From CAZUAQ01 sp964618455 (GTDB lineage: Bacteria; Planctomycetota; Phycisphaerae; UBA1845; PWPN01): a DNA stretch of 38,192 bases. The position numbers and the translations under genes were made by a program. Each line of letters begins with the position of its first letter. Position 1 is the first letter of the stretch. Of the stretch, positions 1 through 6,658 are shown piece by piece. The stretch covers positions 1 to 38,192 of the forward strand of contig CAZUAQ010000050.1 in the NCBI GenBank assembly GCA_964618455.1, read 5' to 3'. The notes under the pieces are model-generated. The model saw only the letters and a program-made list of their open reading frames with translations. It ran no database searches and was not told the DNA's origin.

Positions 1-47
1 AGTGTGTATTAGGCGCGTCGCCTGACTCTCCAATTCAGGCTGAACCA

Positions 48-398
48 TTACAGATGAAGCTCGCGTAGAACACGATAGCCCGGAAAAATATCAGCGGGGA
101 AGCCGACCTCTTCTGCTACACGGCTGGGAGACGACAGTTCATCAGAGGAGGATCTCGTCAGATCCTCGGTAAGAACGCCGATTTCTTGTGGTGATCTATC
201 ACCCCCGAACAACTCAATGATTTCGTCCGCTAGTTTTTGATTGGCCTTGCAGTCATGCTCTCGCTGCTGGCATGCCGGACACTGGTCGAGATGCAGCTGC
301 CATGAAGGAGGTATATCCACCTTCGAGGTCGCCAATGCCAAGGCCTCGATCTGTTCATCAGTAAGACAGGTCAAGAAAAGGCTCCAGCTTGTTACCAA
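48..398 (-). CDS. Truncated Ser/Thr-kinase N-terminus or zinc-finger anti-sigma-like protein
   Basis: This is a 116-residue product read from a TTG that overlaps the stop of the sigma-factor gene by 7 nt, which suggests translational coupling; no clear Shine-Dalgarno is seen. Around residues 36-47 an H-x3-C-x2-C motif (HLDQCPAC) resembles the zinc-finger-like segment of anti-sigma factors and of planctomycete kinases coupled to ECF sigma factors. The last residues, FPGYRVLRELH, match the usual opening of a protein-kinase domain, where a glycine-rich ATP loop (RGGQGVVY-like) should follow. Here the frame stops one residue later, and none of the three frames in the last 47 nt restores that loop. 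It is either a kinase gene broken by insertion, frameshift or assembly at the contig edge, or a real short regulator. A 6-bp hairpin lies just after the stop. Confidence 0.55.
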   Translation of the reverse strand: MVTSWSLFLTCLTDEQIEALALATSKVDIPPSWQLHLDQCPACQQREHDCKANQKLADEIIELFGGDRSPQEIGVLTEDLTRSSSDELSSPSRVAEEVGFPADIFPGYRVLRELHL

Positions 399-1030
399 TC
401 CACGTTCAACTGATCACGCAGATTGCGCAAACGCGTCAAAACGCGTGATCGGGCCTTGTACACCGTATCCTTGGTCATATTCAATTCGGTCGCCACGTTC
501 TCCACCGCCCATCCCTCGAGCACACACATCTCAAATATTCGTAACGTGGATGGCTGAACTTCCTGACGAACCCGGTTCAGACACTCCTGCAGTACCGCCC
601 TTCGCCATTGCGCCTCCCAGATCTCACTGAGCGAATGATCATCGGGGTGTGCCTCAAGCCACCCAGTTGGATTGCTCCCTTGAGGAAGTTCTGTCTCTGG
701 AGGTTTGCGGCGATTAATGTCGCGAATCTTGTGTTTGGCAATTCCAAATAACCAGTTTCGCAAGCTTCCCTTTTCTGGATTATATTTTCCTTCTCCATAG
801 GCCTGAGCAAAAGTGACAAGCGTCTCCTGGGCGGCGTCCTCGGCGTCGTTGCCACATAGCCCAAGATGAATGCCAAAGCTGACCAACATGGGCCGATAAC
901 GTGCGGAAAAGGTGCTCCATATTCGATCATTTCCGACATCGCGCATGCCGATGAGGAGATCAGTTGAGGTAAGATTCACCAACAGTCCTTCATCCACGCC
1001 TGCTGATCTCCTCGGCATTGCAGTTTGCAT
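392..1030 (-). CDS. ECF-type RNA polymerase sigma factor
   Basis: This is an extracytoplasmic-function sigma-70 factor, which directs RNA polymerase to a specific promoter set. The product has a sigma-2 region (RIWSTFSARYRPML, then DAEDAAQET, with W-L-F-G-I-A-K-H-K in region 2.4) and a sigma-4 helix-turn-helix near the C-terminus (VENVATELNMTKDTVYKARS). The reading frame is open up to 1162, giving 256 residues. Homology begins only around the STDLLIGM segment, so I chose the internal ATG at 1030, which gives 212 residues, the usual ECF length. No start in the frame has a strong Shine-Dalgarno, so the start is uncertain. The gene overlaps the kinase/anti-sigma-like gene downstream. In Planctomycetota such pairs are typical sigma and regulatory-kinase modules, so control by that partner is likely by inference. 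Confidence 0.85.
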   Translation of the reverse strand: MQTAMPRRSAGVDEGLLVNLTSTDLLIGMRDVGNDRIWSTFSARYRPMLVSFGIHLGLCGNDAEDAAQETLVTFAQAYGEGKYNPEKGSLRNWLFGIAKHKIRDINRRKPPETELPQGSNPTGWLEAHPDDHSLSEIWEAQWRRAVLQECLNRVRQEVQPSTLRIFEMCVLEGWAVENVATELNMTKDTVYKARSRVLTRLRNLRDQLNVDW

Positions 1031-1336
1031 ATCCTGATCGGGGCCATCTGGCAAGGGAGCATGCCAGATAACCGATACATGGGCTATTCGCATCAAGGCG
1101 GCCGATATTGGACACGCAATCTTGATTTTCTTTGTATCGTCGCGGGCAACAGCGAGAAGCATGCTCGGCTATCAAACAAGAAACTGGGCTACGCGACAAA
1201 ATGAATCACGAATACTTTGATTGTTGCGATCTCTCTACCGGAATGTTCATGGCAACATGAAAGATCTCCGAAACCGAGAACAAGGGCACATTGAAGAAGT
1301 GATCAGACTGCAAGATAATTGGTCGGGTGATGCAGT

Positions 1337-1603
1337 TCAATGGGTATCTACAACTATTAACAGTATCCCAACAAGAGAAAGCGAACAAGCGAGAGTGATC
1401 CAAATTGCTGGCCTACACCTGACCGGATCCCCAGTTCCACCTACTCGGAAATCTGAAGGTGTCGCTAGCGAGGCTATCAGTGCGCCCAAAAGTGGTTCGA
1501 AATCCGGTAATTGAGCGGCCTTAACCTGCTCCATGATGGCCATAGCGTCCATTCCACGTTCATGAGAACGTGCCCCCATTGAATCGGTCTGTTCGGTAGA
1601 CAT
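1337..1603 (-). CDS. Small hypothetical membrane protein
   Basis: This is an 88-residue product I do not recognise. The first two thirds are hydrophilic and rich in Met, Gln and Glu. The last 22 residues form one likely membrane helix (AIWITLACSLSLVGILLIVV) ending VDTH, so the protein would be tail-anchored. A GGGGA stretch lies about 7 nt upstream of the ATG and could serve as ribosome-binding site. The gene points the same way as the sigma factor and lies 174-306 nt upstream of its possible starts. Third-position GC is mixed, as in the sigma gene, and lower than in the enzyme genes. It could be a small membrane partner of the regulator, but that is only positional inference, and the frame may not be a real gene. 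Confidence 0.35.
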   Translation of the reverse strand: MSTEQTDSMGARSHERGMDAMAIMEQVKAAQLPDFEPLLGALIASLATPSDFRVGGTGDPVRCRPAIWITLACSLSLVGILLIVVDTH

Positions 1604-1677
1604 GCGACCATTCCCCGGCTACCAATGATCCGAGATTGATCAGACTCAACGCTTCTTTTTCTGGCGACAAGTCAACG

Positions 1678-1691
1678 CCGGTACATACCGG
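1678..1691. promoter_or_regulatory. Palindrome CCGGTACATACCGG upstream of the regulatory genes
   Basis: Two perfect 6-nt half-sites (CCGGTA and TACCGG) are separated by CA, about 75 nt upstream of the small membrane protein start on the minus strand. Its symmetry fits a dimeric repressor or activator site. No matching second copy was noticed in the window. Confidence 0.3.
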
Positions 1692-1791
1692 AACTCCACT
1701 TGTCATACCGCATTTTTCGAGCCGAAATGAGTGTGAATGAGTGACTTCGATATTTCAGCGGATTGTGGTAAACTGCGTTTAGATAAGCAAT

Positions 1792-1863
1792 TCGGGTGTT
1801 TTACCGCTCGGTAGAAGTGGGCTTCCAAGCTGAATGTTGCGAGTTCGAGTCTCGTCGCCCGCT
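1792..1863 (+). tRNA. tRNA-Gly(UCC)-like gene, degenerate 5' half
   Basis: The 3' half is an excellent glycine tRNA: anticodon loop CTTCCAA (anticodon TCC), a T arm with a 5-bp stem around TTCGAGT, the acceptor strand CGCCCGC and discriminator T. The 5' acceptor TCGGGTG pairs with CGCCCGC at six of seven positions, counting one G-T wobble and one first-pair mismatch. A D arm can be folded as TTAC/GTAG. The anticodon stem is poor: GTGGG against GCTGA gives only one good pair and two wobbles, whereas the expected 5' strand would be TCAGC. The length of 72 nt is normal and no CCA is encoded. It is either a decayed tRNA-Gly, a rearranged chimera, or a divergent working tRNA. Confidence 0.5.
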
Positions 1864-1878
1864 GTTGGCGCAAGAAGA

Positions 1879-1905
1879 AAGGCATGGGCGGATGACCCAT
1901 GCCTT
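1879..1905 (-). terminator. Strong hairpin, probable intrinsic terminator for minus-strand transcription
   Basis: A perfect 10-bp stem (AAGGCATGGG with CCCATGCCTT) encloses a 7-nt loop. On the minus strand the stem is followed at once by a T-rich run (TTCTTCTT after the stem), as in an intrinsic terminator. It would close transcription of the PEP-CTERM gene that ends at 2143. On the plus strand it lies 15 nt after the tRNA-like gene but has no T run, so use in that direction is less likely. Confidence 0.55.
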
Positions 1906-2142
1906 GATAGTCAGACTTCAGGATGCGGATCCGATCGAACAGGATTGCCTCTCCTGGTCACCAGCATGCCGGTGACCGGCGGTCTGCGAGCCGCTATCGA
2001 CTTCCCTGCCAGTATTGCACGAACGTTCTCCCGATGATCTTCAAACTGCCCGGACCCATTGGGCCTCCATCCGATGGCGGCGCTTGCCCAACGCTCAATA
2101 ACTGACGCCACCACCGGGAAGCACGGTCGTCGCGTGACGCGA

Positions 2143-2949
2143 TCAACGTCGACGGCGAAGGAGGCCCAGCGCTCCAACCAGCATCAGGCCCAGCGTCGTC
2201 GGCTCGGGTGTGGTCACGAACTTGTTGTAGTTCGGCCAGTCCAGCGGCTGGAAAGTACCGTTGTTGTTGAAGCCGGGATTCGCCACGCCGCTGAACGGCT
2301 GGGCGGGAATCGCCTCGTCCGCGATGAAGCTCGTATCGGATCCGTACGCCGCGAGGAAGTTCACCTCCGAAGCCACGCCACCGACCAACCCGAGATCGCC
2401 CAGCGGAATCGAGATCTCGCGGATCAGGTTGGGATCATTGCCCGTGAAAGTGCCATCGAACTTCACGAATCCGAGGTGATTCGGTGTCGAGCCGGACGTC
2501 AACTCGAACACCACGATCCCGAAGCTGCCGATGACCACGCTGTAATCCATCCCGACGGGGAACGTATCCAGCACATCCGGAACGAGATTCGAACTCAGGC
2601 GGCGGCCGTTGTCGCCGGTATCGTTCATGTTCACATCATCGAACTGTCCGCCTGCCACCGTGTCCAGGTAGAGAATCACGTTGTCATTAAGATCCGCCCC
2701 GGGATCGAAGCCGATGTAGAGGTCGCTCAGATCGCTGTTCATGTAGAGCGTCCCGTTGCTCACGGCGCCGTTGAATCCACCCCCTCCGCCCGTATAGCTA
2801 TAAGCATTTCCCGCACCGTACTCGTTCGCGTCAAGCACCCCGTTGACGGAGGCACCGCCCGGATCCACATCCGTACGCGTGTCGACCAGTTGGGCCGAAA
2901 GCGTGGGGACCATGGCCCCCGCCAGAATCAGTACCAGCATGTTTCTCAT
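2143..2949 (-). CDS. Secreted PEP-CTERM protein with a single CBM9/DOMON-like domain
   Basis: This is a 268-residue exported protein. The ATG at 2949 is chosen because a perfect GGAGG sits 6 nt upstream; the in-frame ATG at 2955 abuts that sequence. A signal peptide (about residues 1-20, ending LSAQ) is followed by one beta-rich domain beginning near NGVLDANEYG and containing an LYIGFDPGADLNDNVILYLDT-like strand pair. A similar strand pair occurs in the 1066-residue neighbour upstream. The tail is a textbook PEP-CTERM signal: Pro-Glu-Pro, a hydrophobic helix, then four arginines. In PEP-CTERM systems an exosortase cleaves or processes this tail to sort the protein to the surface or matrix. 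The substrate is unknown. It is probably co-transcribed with the gene 93 nt upstream. Confidence 0.8.
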   Translation of the reverse strand: MRNMLVLILAGAMVPTLSAQLVDTRTDVDPGGASVNGVLDANEYGAGNAYSYTGGGGGFNGAVSNGTLYMNSDLSDLYIGFDPGADLNDNVILYLDTVAGGQFDDVNMNDTGDNGRRLSSNLVPDVLDTFPVGMDYSVVIGSFGIVVFELTSGSTPNHLGFVKFDGTFTGNDPNLIREISIPLGDLGLVGGVASEVNFLAAYGSDTSFIADEAIPAQPFSGVANPGFNNNGTFQPLDWPNYNKFVTTPEPTTLGLMLVGALGLLRRRR

Positions 2950-3005
2950 CTTCATCCTCCTTCATTTTGCACGTTTCTTCGCGCGAAAGTCGACAAATCC
3001 GGATG

Positions 3006-3024
3006 CCGGCGGGTCTTCCGCCGG
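3006..3024 (-). repeat. Intercistronic hairpin between the two CBM9/DOMON-like genes
   Basis: A perfect 7-bp stem (CCGGCGG and CCGCCGG) with a 5-nt loop lies between the stop of the 1066-residue gene and the start of the PEP-CTERM gene. There is no T run directly after it on the minus strand. It fits an mRNA-stabilising or attenuating hairpin that would lower expression of the second gene relative to the first. Confidence 0.4.
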
Positions 3025-3041
3025 ATCTTCACAAGAGTCAG

Positions 3042-6000
3042 TTACGGACCATCATCACACGTGGGATCGGCCGTGATCGTCGGCCCGGACGGGGAAACGC
3101 CTTGAACGATGTTGCCCTGGGCACACAGCACGAACAGGCTGATGTCCTCGCCATCGATGTCGCCATCGGCCACGAATCCGCCGAAGTCGTAGCATTCACA
3201 TCCCGCTTCGACAGGCGTCACATCCTCGCCGGTGAAGCAACGTTGAACGGCGGCGAAATCCAAACCGTCCACGTCGCCATCGCCGTCCGCGTCGAAGCGC
3301 GGATCATTGCAGCGAATCCCCACCGACAGGCATTCAAATCCAAGACCGCCGAAGTCCGTCGGCCCGCCAGCGAAGTTACCGAAACCACCCCCCAGTCCGG
3401 CGGGCAGAACCTGGTTGGAAAGGAATCCCCCGCCGTCGTTGGTCACCATGGCGAACAGGCACACGCCCTCGGCATCCGTCAGGCCGCCCAGGTCCGCGAG
3501 CGGAATGGAAAGCTCCAGCCCTTTCACGGCGGTCAAGGCGTTGGACGGTTGAATGTTCAGCGCGTTGTTTGCCGGGTCATCATCGATATTGCTGTTGACA
3601 CCGGCGGTATTGCCATTGTCCAGAGCCAGTCTCCAGGTCGTCGTGCAGTTCGGGAAGGCCGGGCCGCAGCCATCGAGTTCTCCTTCACCGCTGCCCACGC
3701 CGTTGCTGCCCACAAAGTCCGACTCGTTGGTCAGGAGGTTGATCCGATCGACGAAGATCGTGTCGGATCCGCCACCGAGATTCAGTATCAGCGCCCACTC
3801 CGCTTCCATGGGCAACGTATTTCCGGCCATACTGCCGATGCGCCCCGCGTTGGCGTCCAGCAGCGACTCGCCGCCTTCGACCGTATCCAGGAAAATGACG
3901 ATCTGGTTCTGGCTGTTGAACTCGATGTTGCCGGGGATGGCGATGTCCAGTGTCCCGCTGCCCTCGAGCACGAGCATCTGATTCATCTCCGAGCCGCCCG
4001 CCAGGACCGGCTCGCATTCAATGAGCAGATGGTCACCGAAACCGGTCGGAGTGTCCTGCACCGCCACCGGAGAGCCCGCCGCACCGAATTCATCCACGAT
4101 CATCGCGCCGTCGATGGTTGCCGCGAATGACGTCTCGTTCAGGCTGAGCTGGGCGAACTGGTCGCCGGGCACACTGGCAAAGCTGGGACGGACACCCAGG
4201 TTCGCCCCGCTGTCGTGGCCATTGATGCCTGGCAAAGTCTGATTGGACACCAAGCCCGTGGAACTCGTCAGGATCGCAGAGATCGAAACGGAGATCGGCG
4301 TTTCGCCTCCCACCGGAAGTTCCTGCGCGGTATACCCGAGATCCAGCAATGAGATCTTAGCCTCCAGACCGGTGTTCTGCGTCAGAGGATCATTGACCGC
4401 CACGCCGCTCACACCGTCCACGCCCGTGTCGTTGTAGGCATACTCCGAGCCGTTCGGATTCGTTCCGCCGCCCAGGGTTCCGCTGGCGCTGTTGACGGGC
4501 ACGGAGCCTCGGAACACACGCTCGGCAAAATAATCCAGCGTCTCGATCGGCGATTCCGAGCAGTCACCAAGACCACCATCCGGCGTACTCGGATCATTCC
4601 ACTGCCCGAGGGACGCAGCCGACAGCGAATATTGATTCACATTGAGGCTTCCGCCGAACGTGTCCACGGCGATGGCGACGTTTGGCGCGAAAGCCGGAGA
4701 CGTATCGAACACGGTCCCGGTATTCCCCGAACGGATTGTTTCGCCCGTCGACTGCGACGTCGCCAGTTCCTCTCCCATACCCTGGACCGCCGAGGGCGGA
4801 CCGTTGAACGAGCACGCCTCTCCGACGACCGGTGCAATTTCCGACTGAAGCGTTGAACTTCCGGCAGGAAGCGAATCCACCTGCAGGAAGAGAATCTGGG
4901 CGTTGCCGTTGGGCTCCAGGTTCCCGGTCAGGCCGATGTAAAGAAACTGATTGTTGCCACCCTCAAGCTCACCGAGCTCGACATAGAGCACATCCAGTTC
5001 CGAGCCGCCTTGGACCGTGATGCAAGTGTCGCTGCGATCGCCGAAACCGGTCACCGTATCCTGGCTGGCCACCACGTTCGCCACTTCGAACTCGTTGACA
5101 ATGTCCGTACCGTCGATGAGCGGGGCAAATGCACCCGGCGTCCGCGTGACGCTCGCATACTGCGTGCCGGTGACCTGTGTGAAGTCCGGGCGGAAGTCCA
5201 GGTTGACCTGGCTCAGCCCCCCCTGAATCCCGGGCAGGACCTGGTTGCTGACACCGCCCGCTCCCGAGGTGATCAGGGCGGTGATGCCCAGCTCGAGATC
5301 GCCCGCCAGCGGCAGGGTATAGCCGAGATCCTCCAGGCTGATCTTCGCTTCCAGGCCCGACGTCTGCGTACGGGGATCCCCGGTGAGACCGGAACCCGCC
5401 GCTTCCACCGCCGACCCTGTCACGCCGGCAGTACCTTCGTTGTTGAACGCCACTTCCCAGTTGTTGGGATTGTCGCCTCCACTGAGAACACCGTTGCCGG
5501 CTTCCACGCCGACCGTTCCGCGGAAGATGCGCTCGGCAAAGAAGTTCAGCGCTTCCTGCTGTGTTTCACAGTCGGTCTCGCCGGAGTTGGTCACCGGATC
5601 GTCCCATACCCCGATGGGGTCGGTCGGCGCGGTAGACAGGTTGTATTGATTCACGCTCAGGATGCCCGCGAAGGTATCCATCGCCAGCACCACATCGGGT
5701 GTGAAGCCGGCATCAAACGTGGTCCCCGTCGAGTTGGTATCCCGTTCCGTCAGATCATCGGTGGGGTCTTCCGGAGTACCGCCATCGTTCTGTTGCAGTG
5801 CCTGACCCATGTTGTTCAAGGCGAATGGCGGGCCGATTCCCGCACACGGAAAGTCGGCCAGCACGGGCGCGATCTCCGTGGCCAGCACGTTCTGCCCTTC
5901 AGGGGTCACGGCATTGACATCGTTGTCGATGAAGAGCATGATGGCGTTCCCGCTCTCCTCGAGATTGCCCGTCACGCCCACATAGAGAAACGTTCCGTCC

Positions 6001-6242
6001 GTACGGACGTACAGTTCATCCAGTTCGGAACCATTGACATCCGGGCTGACCGGGACCTGATTGCCGAACCCGGTGTGATTGTCCTGGACCGCCGAGCCGC
6101 TCAAGGCGTCCCATTCCAGACCCAGTTCGTTGATGGAACCGTCGAACACCACCTGGGCTTGAGACACTTGGACGAGACTCGCCAAGAGCACGACAAGGGC
6201 TGGAACTGCAGACCGTTTTCCGATTGCAAATACACTCGACAT
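3042..6242 (-). CDS. Large secreted protein with three tandem CBM9/DOMON-like repeats and a cysteine-containing EF-hand tail
   Basis: This is a 1066-residue product. The start is well fixed by GGAGGAG about 7 nt upstream. A signal peptide spans about residues 1-29 (ending VSQAQ). Three homologous units follow, beginning near residues 34, 372 and 700. Each opens with an F/I-DG-x-I/E-x-EF-like strand and a TGFGD/N motif, and carries YVGVTGNLE or YIGLTGNLE-type and SNQVLPGI-type segments. Units 1 and 2 also share an FFAER/YFAER-x-FRG motif. From about residue 970 come two calcium-loop motifs (DADGDGDVDGLD and DGDIDGEDI) with cysteines arranged like the dockerin tails elsewhere in the window, but with longer spacers. 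No catalytic residues are recognised; binding or structural roles are most likely. A leader of about 280 nt separates it from a candidate promoter. Confidence 0.8.
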   Translation of the reverse strand: MSSVFAIGKRSAVPALVVLLASLVQVSQAQVVFDGSINELGLEWDALSGSAVQDNHTGFGNQVPVSPDVNGSELDELYVRTDGTFLYVGVTGNLEESGNAIMLFIDNDVNAVTPEGQNVLATEIAPVLADFPCAGIGPPFALNNMGQALQQNDGGTPEDPTDDLTERDTNSTGTTFDAGFTPDVVLAMDTFAGILSVNQYNLSTAPTDPIGVWDDPVTNSGETDCETQQEALNFFAERIFRGTVGVEAGNGVLSGGDNPNNWEVAFNNEGTAGVTGSAVEAAGSGLTGDPRTQTSGLEAKISLEDLGYTLPLAGDLELGITALITSGAGGVSNQVLPGIQGGLSQVNLDFRPDFTQVTGTQYASVTRTPGAFAPLIDGTDIVNEFEVANVVASQDTVTGFGDRSDTCITVQGGSELDVLYVELGELEGGNNQFLYIGLTGNLEPNGNAQILFLQVDSLPAGSSTLQSEIAPVVGEACSFNGPPSAVQGMGEELATSQSTGETIRSGNTGTVFDTSPAFAPNVAIAVDTFGGSLNVNQYSLSAASLGQWNDPSTPDGGLGDCSESPIETLDYFAERVFRGSVPVNSASGTLGGGTNPNGSEYAYNDTGVDGVSGVAVNDPLTQNTGLEAKISLLDLGYTAQELPVGGETPISVSISAILTSSTGLVSNQTLPGINGHDSGANLGVRPSFASVPGDQFAQLSLNETSFAATIDGAMIVDEFGAAGSPVAVQDTPTGFGDHLLIECEPVLAGGSEMNQMLVLEGSGTLDIAIPGNIEFNSQNQIVIFLDTVEGGESLLDANAGRIGSMAGNTLPMEAEWALILNLGGGSDTIFVDRINLLTNESDFVGSNGVGSGEGELDGCGPAFPNCTTTWRLALDNGNTAGVNSNIDDDPANNALNIQPSNALTAVKGLELSIPLADLGGLTDAEGVCLFAMVTNDGGGFLSNQVLPAGLGGGFGNFAGGPTDFGGLGFECLSVGIRCNDPRFDADGDGDVDGLDFAAVQRCFTGEDVTPVEAGCECYDFGGFVADGDIDGEDISLFVLCAQGNIVQGVSPSGPTITADPTCDDGP

Positions 6243-6658
6243 GAACGCTCCTCCTCCAAGGCAAGGACACCCGCGACATGTCTCAATCGGGATACAGGAA
6301 GGGAGACAAACTCATGCTCCGCGACACAACACGACACAATGGGAAGATCTGCCCTCAGCGGGCAGGCACGATCCATGGTCGAGCGTATCCGAGATGAATG
6401 ATGTTGCTTGGCCCGTACTACCGCGCAAGCTCAGCATCAATCGAGACAGGCCCACGAAGTGTTCAGGCTTCGGACCATCTCTTTCTGAAATGACGTGAAG
6501 GGCTCGCTCAATCGCCCTCCACTAACAACATAATCAAACCAACTTCGTAAAGTCAATAAGGCATTGCCACATGGCCAATTCCGAGAGTCGCTCTCCTCTG
6601 TGCCCACCGGCGATCGGGCATGAGGCAGGACACACGTCTCGGTGCCGGCCGCCATTAT
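6243..6658. other. Intergenic region between the three-repeat protein and GH15
   Basis: This 416-nt non-coding stretch lies between two minus-strand genes. A candidate sigma-70 promoter for the downstream gene is at 6527-6556, implying an untranslated leader of roughly 280 nt. Next to the GH15 stop is only a weak hairpin (TGCCC and GGGCA arms, about 6601-6620). No credible protein gene is seen. Confidence 0.5.
6527..6556 (-). promoter_or_regulatory. Candidate sigma-70 promoter for the three-repeat secreted protein gene
   Basis: On the minus strand TTGACT is followed after 18 nt by TATGTT. It lies in a locally AT-rich patch in otherwise GC-rich sequence, pointing at the gene that starts at 6242. 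The long leader leaves room for post-transcriptional control. This is a prediction from motif match only. Confidence 0.4.

Larger units (their letters stand above)
1604..2142. other. Intergenic region between the regulatory genes and the PEP-CTERM gene
   Basis: This 539-nt stretch holds no convincing protein gene. It contains a short palindrome (1678-1691), a tRNA-Gly-like sequence (1792-1863), a strong hairpin (1879-1905) and a second hairpin with arms GGTCACC at 1956-1962 and GGTGACC at 1971-1977. The composition of 1690-1800 is more AT-rich than its surroundings. Short open frames here overlap the tRNA-like sequence or lack ribosome-binding sites. Confidence 0.6.

Noticed and set aside
1221..1514. 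Plus-strand frame of 97 codons near the regulatory genes
   Set aside because: It overlaps the better-supported minus-strand small membrane protein, and has no ribosome site or recognisable feature.
5010..6401. Open frame of about 460 codons on the plus strand opposite the three-repeat protein
   Set aside because: The product is rich in Arg, His and Val with no domain, signal peptide or ribosome site. The minus-strand gene has a signal peptide, repeats and a strong ribosome site, so this is a GC-driven shadow.
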